From: Lamellibrachia satsuma
Lineage: Eukaryota; Annelida; Polychaeta; Sabellida; Siboglinidae
Reading direction: 5' to 3'
NCBI GenBank assembly: GCA_033239005.1
Contig: BSQZ01000054.1
Span: 2,960,431 to 3,024,430, forward strand
Length of the DNA stretch: 64,000 bases
In this document: piece by piece, positions 36,801 through 49,800 of the stretch
Position numbering within the stretch: position 1 is the first letter of the stretch
Layout of the letters: each line of letters begins with the position of its first letter
Notes under the pieces: model-generated
What the model was told of the DNA's origin: nothing
Seen by the model: only the letters and a program-made list of their open reading frames with translations
Databases searched by the model: none
Position numbers and translations under genes: made by a program

Positions 36801-39800
36801 CGTTGCAATTTTTAGATGTTGAATGGCAGCACCAAGAACGAAAGAATAGATGGATATTTCTGTGATAATTTTGTGTATCCTGAAATTTGGTATATTAAGT
36901 TAGCTCATCCCAAGGATGATAAATTTTTTAGTAACATCAATATGTGATGTTTGCTGCAGACGAAGCTGGGCCTGGCGTTCTTCAAGAGCAAGCTGGACAT
37001 GGTGATTGGCTTGGCAAGAGAGAACAGCATGCAGTGGTCAGTATGCTCAGTCTGTTTACATATATCCGTTGTGGCTGATCCATGGTCACTGGTCCGTACT
37101 TGCTGATCCACATTTGGTAATACTGACTTGCTGATCTGTAATTGCTGATCTGTACTTTATTATCTGTAATTGCTGATCTGCACTTGCCAATCCGTTCTTG
37201 CTGATCCACAAGTTAAACGATGATTACACACTTGTGAAGAAGGCAGTGTTTTTGTCAAAAGCAAATGTATAGGAGGGGATTTCTTGTGACATTTAACTCC
37301 AAACAGCCCTGTCTAGGGCTAACACCAAAGTGGTATATTTAAAAGTTTTCCTTCTCTATGGTTAGTGAGTCCATGGCAGGTTACACATTTCCCTGCCTGG
37401 GATCTTTTACTTCTCCTGGCATAGACACCAGGTAGAAGGGACCAATGGCTTTTAGTGTCTCTTCCGAAAGACACAGGCAAAGTTGGGTGAACAAAATGTT
37501 TTGTGGAGGTGGAGTTGAACCACCGTCTTCTCAATTGACAGTTGAGCGCACTAACCATTAGACCTCCGCTCCCCATTGGGGTGTAGGGAGTCCTTACTAA
37601 GACATCGCAATTTTTTTATCCCGGAATGGTGTGAAAGTTCACGCGAATGCATTGTGTAGATAATATTTGATACATTAGTGACATCATTACAATATGTTTG
37701 TGATGCCAATGTGATATGTTTGTGATGTCATTGCGATATGTTTGTGACACCATTTCAATATATTTGTGACGTCATTGCGATATGTTTGTGATGCCGTTGC
37801 TATATGTTTGTGATGCCATTGCGATATGTTTGTGACGTCATTGCGATATGTTTGTGACGTAATTGCGATATGTTTGTGACATCATTGCCATATGTTTGTG
37901 ACGTCATTGCCATATGTTTGTGACGTCATTGTGATATGTTTGTGATGTCATTGCGATATGTTTGTGACGTCATTGTGATATGTTTGTGACATCATTGCCA
38001 TATATTTGTGACATCATTGCCATATATTTGTGACACCATTGCCATATGTTTGTGACGTCATTGCCATATGTTTGTGACGCCACTGCGATAATTTATGTTT
38101 GCGACGTCATTGCGATATGTTTGCGACATCATTGCGATATGTTTGTGACGTCATTGCAATATGATTGTGATGTTACTGAAACTGGTCGATTTAAAAATTG
38201 GTCATAAAATATTTCATATCTTTTATTATAAATTCCAAAAGCAGTTGTTTTGTTTAGGTACATTCACGTGTAGTCAGTTTTATTGTCTGCCACCGTACAG
38301 AATAGACATTGTTTATAACGACAGCTGTTAGCTAAGAATTAAACCATGGTTGTGGGATGTCAAAAAATAAATTATAGCATTATTGGTTTGTTCAAATGAC
38401 GTGTGGTCTGTGGATGAAGTTTTCCTCTGTTCAGGTGGTCTCTTGGTGTGGTTCTCTTCTCAGTGACGACAGTTATTGTCGTGTTGCAACTTCTCGCTGT
38501 GTTCATTGGCACAGTGTCCAACTGGACAGATGGTCTGTCCACCAAGCGCACGCTCATCTCGGACAAGAGTGGCAACCTGCTCATCTTGTATGTATCATTT
38601 AACTTGTGCTTTCATTGACACCTGCCGACTTGGTCAGTGCTATCAGTATGACATGTTTTAAATCAGTCTGTATCCAAGAGGGTTTTAAATTAATAAATTT
38701 CTTACTGGTTTTTTATTAATACACTTCTGGCAGGGTTTTGAATTAATACATTTTGACAAGGTTTTAAATTAATGTGACAAATGCAGGTTGTATCCGATAA
38801 TGCAAAAATTCCGTCGTTCAAGATACTCCAAAACATAAGGAATGTCTGATATACCAGTATGACCATCACATTTCAGAGAATCTATCTGTAATAATTACCA
38901 ATACACTAGCTAAAATGTCAGAATATTTTTTTATGTATAATAATAAAATAAATAATTTTGGTTCTTTTTATAACGCATATCCCTGTTCTTGACAGATCAA
39001 TGTGCTTTACAATAAAATAATACGTAAATGAAAATGCACATAATTATGCTGATAATCCAAACATAAAATGTATATATGTATATAATGTTGTATAAATCAA
39101 ATCAGATAACTTTAATTTTTCATATCCAAGGTGTGTTTAATTTACCTGGTAGAGGCTTTCATCAACGTATCACGTTGACTTCATCAGTACCGATGACACT
39201 GAATGACGTCATCGTACACGTGAGGTAGTTTGTAATTGCCCTCGTCTCTGTTGATGGGTGTTCTAGCTTTCCTGATCCAGATGGCTTCTTTGATGTGCCG
39301 GATTCTTCGGTTGGGTTCCTTGTCTACAATTCCCTTCCCAGTCTATGATGTGGTTTTCAGTTGTTGCATGGTCTGTAAGGGCGGATTTATTGATGGTAGA
39401 CATCAATCTTTTTTTCCCGCCCCTTTTGTATTTCTCTTTTTTCATGTTGTCTACAACCTTTCTGTATTCCTCCAGTCGTGTTTTTAGTAGTCTTCCTGTC
39501 TCCCCAATGTACTCAGCACCACAGTTCTTGCATGGTGTTTGGTACACCAGTTCACCCTGTTCTTCTAGCTCTACTTTGTCCTTGGAATGTACCAACAAGC
39601 GCCTGAGGGTGGTGTGGCTGTTGCTACTCCATATTTCTTCAGTACTCAGTGTACTCTCTCTGAGACCCCCTCTACATATGGGATGACTACTTGGCTCCTG
39701 TAATTTCTGTCATTTGTTTTTTTCTTGTTCTTTTTCTTCTTACAGCTATCTGTCACCTTGTTCAAGGCCCAGGACGGATAGCCACATACTCTTAGAGCTC

Positions 39801-40736
39801 ATCTGAAGTGTTCCACCTCTTCCTTCTTGTCCCCCTCCTCTGAAGTTATCGTCTCACACCTGTTCATAAGGGTTCTGACCACTCCTAACTTCTGATGTTT
39901 GGGGTGGTGGGACGCAAAGTTCAAGTATTGGTCGGTGTGCGTCTTCTTCCTGTACACTGTAGACTTCACACTGCCATCTTCCTTTCTGGTGAACTTCGCA
40001 TCCAGGAAGGGCATGCTGTTGTTCTCTTCATCTTCCCGCGTGAAAATGATGCTCCCTGTGGGGTCTACAGTGTTCATGTGTTGTTGTAATTTCTTTGCCT
40101 TTCCTGTGTGTACCAGGCAAATTACATCATCCACATATCGTTTCCAGTTTCTTGGTTGGCAATCTACCGGTGCTGTGGCTATTATTTTCTGCTCCAGGTC
40201 CTCCATGTACAGGTTCACAACAATGGGGGATACCGGACTGCCCATGGCTACTCCAAATTTCTGCTGGTAAATTTCTCCTTCCCATCTGAAGTATGTCGTC
40301 TCCAGGACAAATTTCAACAACTCCATGATGTCGTCTATGTTTAGGTTAGTTCTTTTCTTAAGTGTCTTGTCATTCTCTAGCCTTTTTGTGATGATTTCAC
40401 ACGCTTCTTTGATCGGGGTCTTTGTGAACAGCGACACAACATCATATGACACAAATGATTCTCCTTCTTTTACTCTCAAAGAAGGCATCTGGATCAGGAA
40501 AGCTAGAACACCCATCAACAGAGACAAGGGCAATTACGAACTACCTCACGTGTACGATGACGTCATTCAGCGTCATCGGAACTGATGAAGTCAACGTGAT
40601 ACGTTGACGAAAGCCTCTACCAGGTAAATTAAACATATGGATATGAAAAATGAAAGTTATCTGATTTGAAAATGAACTATCCTGAAGAATGTTCAGTAAT
40701 AATGTTGTATATTATTAAATAAAAACTCATTTAGAT

Positions 40737-40809
<73 letters not shown>

Positions 40810-43800
40810 GAACCATCCCCATGGACACCTGAACATGCCTACAAAATTTCAGCTACATACATACGAAACCAATAGAGATATGACAGACAGACAGAGTCAC
40901 AGGCTACTTTATTGCATAGACAGCAAGAGTTAGCATGTGTGGGTTGGGTTAGCCACCCAAAGTAAACAGGTCTACAAGTATATATGACACTGACTTCACT
41001 TTCAGTTCCACCAAGCTCATCTTTATCATATCGTGGCTGTTGGTGCTGACTGCGTCCGTGTCGTTCCCTGTCAGCTGCATCTTTCAGAAAGTCTTCTGCG
41101 ATCCTCTCGTGGACAAGGAGCAGACGGTTATTAAGCAGGTTAGTTGTCCGGCCCAGGGTGAAGGCTAACATTTTTGTCCACCAGCTCAGTTGGGTTGGTT
41201 AGTTTCAAAATCTACCAGCCCAACCGATATTCTGCAAGCTCCGATATTGCGCTGGGAAAATTGTATTGATTGTTAAATAAAAACCGTGACCAACCATAAT
41301 AAGCTCTTTTATTTTCATCAAAAACAAAATGAAGAATTATCTGGGTCAGCAACATCAGACCACATAACACGGTCACAGCAGTCGCTATTAATCACTGTTC
41401 ATTTCTTCTGCATTCACCTGCTCAACTTGCCCCAAGCCCAGACAAACGGGTGTCCAGGAGTTTCATCACTATCTGCAGTTTTGTCATCATCAATGAAGCA
41501 ATTCAGTCGCTATATCAGAATTCAGGATGAGATTTATTGAAAAAATTTTATGAATGAAAAACAAAATGTAGTCATAATCACAATAATAGAGGGCTGTAAA
41601 AGCCGTCGGCCGCATGAGATGGTGACCTGACAGGTGCAACCGGCCAGACTGCAAAAGTACCGGCCGTTGGCCACCGCACCAGTGTTAGCATGTGGCGTTC
41701 GTCTGATGAGGTTGGTTGTTCCAACTCGTTTTAAAACTTATTCCATATAACGAGGGACACAAGCTTTACGGTGGTGTATTTGGACCAATCTGAAAGTTGA
41801 TCATGTTGAAATTTAATTAGCTTAATTATGACATTTCAGAAATTACCAAAAATTGGCTTTATTGACCTTACAGTAATAAACATACCATTTAAGGTAACAC
41901 AAGCCACAGCAATTAATTATAATGGCCATCGTTCCGTCTGCAACTCGTTTTGGGAATGCTTAGCAGAATGCAGTAACTCCAGCCTGCATGTTTGTTCACA
42001 GAACACATTAGGGCATTTGCACACAGAACATTTGCACATGGCATTTGCTCACAGGGCATTTGCACACAGAACATTTGGTCACGGGACATTTGCACACTGC
42101 AGTAGGGCATTAATTCAAAGGATATTTGCACACTACAACATTTGTACACTAGGGCATTTGCTCACAGGTCATTTGCACACTACTTTAGGGCATTAATTCA
42201 CACAATATTTGCACACTATGACATATTTGCTCACAGGACTTTCCCACACTAATACACCACCTCACAGGGACAAGTCAAATAACTTTCCCACACTAATACA
42301 CCACCTCACAGGGACAAGTCAAATAACAACTAAAAGAATCCACTTCATTGTTATGTGCTAGCTTTTCAAATTGTCGGTTTAATCGATATAGTTGTCTCAG
42401 TTTCCATACATAGAGATAGCACATTCACTAATATCTTTGTTATTAAGCATACAGAATGCAGTTGTAACAATGTCATGCACTACAAGCGTACAACACATCG
42501 TTTCATAAATCAGAAACATACGCAAGTTAAGTGTTTAATTATGCATGTTCACTGTGTGAATGACGAGATCATAATTAACCATGTTCTAGTGTCCATGGTG
42601 AGCACATTTCTTGGGAAAAAAATTTACATAATGCACACCCATGTTTATTTATTCTTTTCATCAAATTTGAGGGTTGCGTGTGTCTGCTGCGTGCATGTGT
42701 GCGTCCGTGTTGTGTACACTTATGTCTTCTCTGCCGTGTTGTGTACACTTATGTCTTCTCTGCTTTGTATGCAGTTGTTGGATGGTCCGGATAGCAAGGT
42801 CCTTGGGAATAAAGGATATTATTTTGGTGATCTCATATTGAGCGACAATTCACAAGATGTCACCTTGTCTGATATGATCCTGTGAGTTCTCGGTTTTTCA
42901 TAGCAATAGGATCGTGGCACATTTGCCAAAGTGGATCATTCCTACTGTTTAGGGAGGATCATTGAAGTTTTAGTTGTTGATTAGTTTGAAGTTACAAAGT
43001 CTGATTGTTTTTATTGTGAAAGCATGCTATGGAAGTTAAACTTTATTGTGAAAGCGTGTTATGGAGGTTAAACTTTATTGTGAAAGCGTGTTATGGCGGT
43101 TAAACTTTATTTTGAACGCGTGCTATGGAAGTTAAACTTTATTGTGAAAGCATTTTGTGGAGGTTCAATTTTACTGTGAAAGCGTTTTATGGAGGTTAAA
43201 CTTTATTGTGAAAGCGTGTTATGGAGGTTAAACTTTACTGTGAAAGCGTTTTATGGAGGTTAAACTTTATTGTGATAGCATGTAATGTAGGTTAAACTTT
43301 ATTGTGAAAGCGCGTTATGGAGGTTAAACTTTATTGTGAAAGCATGTTATGGAGGTTAAACCTTATTGTGAAAGCGTGTTATGGAGGTTAAACTTTACTG
43401 TGAAAGCATTTTATGGAGGTTAAACTTTATTGTGAAAGCGTGTTATGGAGGTTAAACTTTATTGTGAAAGCATGTTATGGAGGTTAAATTTTATTGTGAA
43501 AGCATGTTATGGAGGTTAAACTTTATTGTGAAAGCGTGTTATGGAGGTTAAACTTTATTGTGAAAGCGTTTCATGGACGTTAAACTTTATTGTGAAAGCA
43601 TTTTATGGAGGTTAAATTTACTGTGAAAGCGTTTTATGGAGGTTAAACTTTATTGTGAAAGCATGTTGTGGAGGTTCAATTTTACTGTGAAAGCGTTTTA
43701 TGGAGGTTAAACTTTATTGTGAAAGCGTTTTATGGAGGTTACACTTTACAGTGAAAGCGTGTTATGGAGATTAAACTTATTGTGAAAGCGTGTTATGGAG

Positions 43801-46800
43801 GTTAAACTTTATTGTGAAAGCGTGTTGTGGAGGTTAAATTTTACTGTGAAAGCATGTTATGGAGGTTAAACTTTATTGTGAAAGTGTGCTATGGAGGTTA
43901 AACTCTTTATTGTGAAAGCGTGTTATGGAGGTTAAACTTTATTGTGAAAGCATGTTATGGAGGTTAAACTTTATTGTGAAAGCGTGTTATGGAGGTTAAA
44001 CTTTATTGTGAAAGCATGTTATGGAGGTTAAACTTTATTGTGAAAGCGTGTTATGGAGGTTAAACTTTACAGTGAAAGCGTTTTATGGAGGTTAAACTTT
44101 ATTGTGAAAGCATTTTATGGAGTTTAAACTTTATTGTGAAAGCGTTTTATGGAGGTTAAAGTTTATTGTGAAAGCGTGTTATGGAGGTTAAACTTTACTG
44201 TGAAAGCGTTTTATGGAGGTTAAACTTTATTGTGAAAGCATGTAATGTAGGTTAAACTTTATTGTGAAAGCGTGCTATGGAGGTTAAACTTTATTGTGAA
44301 AGCATGTTGTGGAGGTTCAATTTTACTGTGAAAGCGTTTTATGGAGGTTAAACTTTATTGTGAAAGCGTGTTATGGAGGTTAAACTTTATCGTGAAAACG
44401 TGTTATGGAGGTTAAACTTTATTGTGAAAGCGTGTTATGGAGGTTAAATTTTTACTATGAAAGCGTTTTATGGAGGTTAAACTTTATTGTGAAAGCATGT
44501 AATGTAGGTTAAACTTTATTGTGAAAGCGCGTTATGGAGGTTAAACCTTATTGTGAAAGCGTGTTATGGAGGTTAAACTTTACTTTGAAAGCATGTTATG
44601 GAGGTTAAGCTTTATTGTGAAAGCATGTTATGGAGGTTAAACTTTATTGTGAAAGCATGTTATGGAGGTTAACCTTTATTGTGAAACCGTGTTATGGAGG
44701 TTAAACTTTATTGTGAAAGCGTTTTATGGAGGTTATACTTTACTCTGAAAGCGTTTTATGGAGGTTAAACTTTATTGTGAAAGTGTTTTATGGAGGTTAA
44801 ACTTTATTGTTAAAGCATGTTATAGAGGTTAAACTTTATTGTGAAAGCATGTTATGGGGGTTAAACTGTACTGTGAAAGCATTTTATGGAGGTTAAACTT
44901 TATTGTGAAAGCGTGTTATGGAGGTTAAACTTTATTGTGAAAGCATTTTATGGATGTTAAACATTATTGTGAAAGTGTTTTATGGAGGTTAAACTTTATT
45001 GTGGAAGTGTGTTATGGAGGATAAACCGTATCCATTCTAACGTCTACAACACCCATGTTTTTTAATGAAGCACAGTGTGTTCATTTAATTTGACCATTTA
45101 ATTGGAATGTTTCGACTCAAACATCATGTTAACATTGCCTGTGGAATGGCAAGGTCAATATTTATAAACAGATAACGGTCAAATGGTATTAAAAACTGTG
45201 GTTAATTGAAACACTTTTGGGCAGTTGATTTATTATGCAATATTTGTTTAGTATATAACATGGTGGATTGATAAAAAATGATTATGCTTTTAGCATGAAA
45301 CAACTGATATGATCACTTTATTTACAGTCGCTGCAGTCTAGACCAACCTATCATATATGTCCTTCGTTATGACTTGGTGTTCGATGTCGCTAAGACAGCT
45401 GCACAACTCTATAAGGTAGGGGGCAGTATGTGCTTTGTCACGTTCTACAACAAACAACCCCACAACAAACTCTCCTGACAAAAATCCCCTCTGGACAAGA
45501 ATGTCTGGACACAATTCCCTCAGTCATGCCTCTGCGGTTGTCACATGTTCTGTGACTACAGACATACACCCGACCAGGTATGGGGTAATTAACTTGGAAA
45601 GTTAATTAATTAAATAACAATTAACTCAGAAATTTCAAATTAAATTAAGTTAACCTCACACATTTATCAGGTCAATTAAATTAACCTCCCAAATTGTTCA
45701 ATTAAATTAACAAAAAACTTTCATTCAATTAACAATTAATTTCAGTTAACTTCAATTAAATAACCATGTTGACTGGGTGGTCAAATTCTTCAAACACACG
45801 TGGCTTAGATATGGTGAACAGAAATATAGGTGGAAAATTAATGTCTTCAAAGATTGTTACTATCCCAAAATCCCTGGTCCCACTATTGAGCTGTAGAAGA
45901 CATCATATGATTGGTTTGTTTTACCAGATAGTCACTGCACTTGCCACCTATACAAACAGGTCTTGTGGGCGCCATGGAAGCCACTACTCCCACGAAGATT
46001 ACTGCCAACAATTCACAAAATATCAAGATCAACATGAAGCCAATAGACAGGGAGAGAGGGTTAACTGGTGTCCCTGTCTGCAACATGGCAAGCAAGTTAA
46101 TGAAACATAATAACATTGCAAAAATGTCTCTAAAACTTTAAAGCACAACTTGAAAGCATATTTTGAGAATTTAAGCTAAATATTGTATTGCAGGATTTCG
46201 TTAACTTTTCACATTTGTACCGTTGGATTTTGTCGTGGGATTATGTTTAGAACAACTCCAGACTCTAGATACACTTTGTATTGCATCACTTGGATTGGTG
46301 ATGAAAGCCACAAAAGCAAGAGAAGTCAATACTCTTACATAATACAGCTGTAGCACATGGCCAGGCACACTCACAGTTCAGCTTATTCGCTGATTGACAC
46401 TGGCTGGACATTGACACTGTTCAGATAACTGCCTGGACCTGACTAGAAGCTTTCTTTTGACATCAGTTGGGTGAACTTGTGTCACTGGCTGATTTTTTTC
46501 AATTAAATTAACTTCTTCAAGTAAAGTTAATGAATTAAATTGTGATTTTCTAGAAAGTTCATTAATTAAATTAACTTAATTGAGTTAATTGAATTAACAA
46601 TTGAAATTAACCCATGCCTGCACCCGACATGCATACACATACCACCACTTTGTGAGTCCAAGACAGGTTACACATTTACCCCCTGTGTGGGATCTTTTAC
46701 TTCCCCTGACATAGACACCAGGTAGAAGGGACATAGACACCAGGTAGAGGGGACATAGACACCAGGTAGAGGGGACACAGACACCAGGTAGAGGGGACAC

Positions 46801-49800
46801 AGACACCAGGTAGAGGGGACACAGACACCAGGTAGAGGGGACACAGACACCAGGTAGAGGGGACACAGACACCAGGTAGAGGGGACATAGACACCAGGTA
46901 GAGGGGACAGACACCAGGTAGAGGGGACATAGACACCAGGTAGAGGGGACATAGACACCAGGTAGAGGGGACACAGACACCAGGTAGAGGGGACACAGAC
47001 ACCAGGTAGAGGGGACACAGACACCAGGTAGAGGGGACACAGACACCAGGTAGAGGGGACACAGACACCAGGTAGAGGGGACACAGACACCAGGTAGAGG
47101 GGACATAGACACCAGGTAGAGGGGACATAGACACCAGGTAGAGGGGACATAGACACCAGGTAGAGGGGACATAGACACCAGGTAGAGGGGACACAGACAC
47201 CAGGTAGAGGGGACACAGACACCAGGTAGAGGGGACATAGACACCAGGTAGAGGGGACATAGACACCAGGTAGAGGGGACATAGACACCAGGTAGAGGGG
47301 ACATAGACACCAGGTAGAGGGGACATATACACCAGGTAGAGGGGACATAGACACCAGGTAGAAGGGACATAGACACCAGGTAGAGGGGACATAGACACCA
47401 GGTAGAGGGGACATAGACACCAGGTAGAGGGGACAAACAGATTTTAGCGCCTCTTCCCAAAGATACAAACAAAGTGGAGTAAACACAAGTTTCGAAACAA
47501 TAGCAGGTGGTCTTGAATCCTGTCCACTCAGTTTACAGTCCATTGCTCTAGCTGCCGAGTAACCACCCCCCCCCAACCGTCTTGCTAATCCAAAGTGGTG
47601 ATTCTCTATTTGTCCACAGTTTGTAAGATTTTGCCATTACTTTCAACATTATTGGATTCCAAAAGCCGTCGAGATATTAACTGGCAGCACCAAGTATGGT
47701 ATTCTATGATAACATTGTGTATCCTGACATTTAACATTTTTTATCATGACAGTCACTTACGAACTACCAAGTATGGTATTCTATGATAACATTGTGTATC
47801 CTGACATTTAACATTTTTTATCATGACAGTCACTTACGAACTACCAAGTATGGTATTCTATGATGACATTGTGTATCCTGACATTTAACATTTTTTATCA
47901 TGACAGTCACTTACGAACTACCAAGTATGGTATTCTATGATGACATTGTGTATCCTGACATTTAACATTTTTTATCATGACAGTCACTTACGAACTACCA
48001 AGTATGGTATTCTATGATGACATTGTGTATCCTGACATTTAACATTTTTTATCATGACAGTCACTTATGAACTACCAAGTTATCTTTGGGTAATTTTTGC
48101 TAGTACACATAATTTTCATAGCGTCTTTCACTGCAGAAGTGTTGGCCATTATGATCCCGCCATGTGGTGTGTTACTGTCCACAGCTGGTGAACATAGCCG
48201 AGTTGCTGCAGCCAGTCTCTGTGAAGACGGATGACATGGTCTTGTTAGACACTGAGGCCGACAGTGCTCTGGAGGATATCGAAGTCGGCATCGGCATCAA
48301 CTACAGTAAATTCATTAACATGGTCAGTACCAGAGATGGTGTAATTGTATGAAGTATCCGTAAGTAATTGTTTAAAATCTTTGAGTAATCGTAATCATGC
48401 TGAATTACATTGCGCAAAAAGGCAAAGTAATTGTAATCATACTCGATTACATCACCAAATTAATCGTAATCATGAATGCAATCAGAACTGTATCTGTTGT
48501 CCTAGTCCAACTACAATGCAAGCAGCTTTTCTCTTCATTTTGCATGTACTGTGACTGTACATTTTAAACTGCATGTGTTTGATTGTGTCTTGAATACCAG
48601 TAGTGCCAATAATAACATGAGGGTTTTATTTATATCATTACATCAGTTGTATTCTTGAATGTAATCGTGACTGTAATCATAATCACAAGCAAAACTTATT
48701 GTAATCGATTACACTATTTTTTTATTTTTAAAGTAATTGCACTTGTAATCATGCTCATAACTTTTAACTGTAATTGTAATCAATTACGTGTGTGTAGTCG
48801 CCCCATCTCTGGGCCTCAGTATACGCATTCACATCTCAAGTCTCAAGTGGTTTTACTCCAAACAGCCCGAACTTGGGCTAACGCAGGAGTTTGTGGTGGG
48901 CTGTGCGCATGCGCTGTGGGTGGTACATTCGATTAAAAGACTAGTATCATTAATGTTGCTGAAATGGTTTTTATTTGATAGTTTTATTTATTTTATGTAT
49001 TGGATGTTTAACGAAATTTTTAATAGGTTGGTCGTGTGTATGGACACTGTCGCTGCCCTGCCACATGCACACATAGACAGTCTCCATACCCACACCCTGG
49101 ATAAGTTTACGCTAAGCTGTGTTTTAAAGGCAGTTTAGGTGAGGAGATGTGGTGAAAGGGAGTTCCATAATAGCTTCTTGAAATGATTTTGGGTTTTTTA
49201 TGTTGGTAATTTTTGATGGAATCATATTCCATATGCGAATGGCTCTGGGATAAAATGAATAGACCATTGCATTTATACGACACTTGGGGGCTATGTATTG
49301 TCCACGGGTTCGAGAGCGAGTTAGTAGGCCTGAAGGGGGGGTGATCTCAATAATGTTGTTTAGAATTTTGTAGAAGGTAGTGGCTTGTTTGATAATGCGC
49401 CTTCGTTCGAGGGTTGGCCACCCAAGGGCAGTAATTAGATCTGCTGGATTTGTGTTTCGTCTGTAGTCATTTTTAACAAATCTGGCAGCAGAGTGTTGCA
49501 CTCTTTCAAGGCTTTTAATTTGTGAAAAGGTGTGGGGATTCCATATGGGTGAAGAGTACTCAAGTTTTGGCCGGATTAGCATGTTGTAGGCTGTTTGTTT
49601 AACTTCGGGTTTACATGGGCCAACAGTTCGTTTAATCATGCCTAAGCATTTCGAAGATTTTGAAGTTATGTCAGTGACGTGATTTGTCCAGGTTAATTTG
49701 GAATCCAATTTTACTCCGAGGTATGAGTGGCTGGATACGGTGGATAATGGCTGGCCAGAAAGCGAGTACTTGTGTGTGCTGGGTTTAGTTTTGTTTGTTA

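Larger units (their letters stand above)
39105..40670 (-). mobile_element. Penelope-like element in intron 11, with inverted ends
   Basis: Minus-strand element with a Penelope-type reverse transcriptase (39799-40533) and a GIY-YIG endonuclease (39240-39598) joined by a broken linker. Both ends carry the same roughly 170-base sequence in opposite orientation (39105-39290 and 40470-40670), each including the C-terminal coding end (IRKARTPINRD) and a hammerhead-like core. The 5' part of the RT is missing. Confidence 0.9.

Noticed and set aside
37511..37557. A functional tRNA gene
   Set aside because: A and B boxes are present, but the sequence cannot fold as a full cloverleaf with a clear anticodon arm and continues into a SINE body.
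42355..42885. 176-codon plus frame as an independent gene
   Set aside because: Only its last 35 codons are coding (prominin exon 13); the rest is intron read-through, with a clear acceptor at 42774.
46594..47576. Minus-strand frames of 230-300 codons with repeated proline, leucine and valine
   Set aside because: All three frames are open because the 22-bp unit has no stop; the source is a SINE-derived minisatellite.
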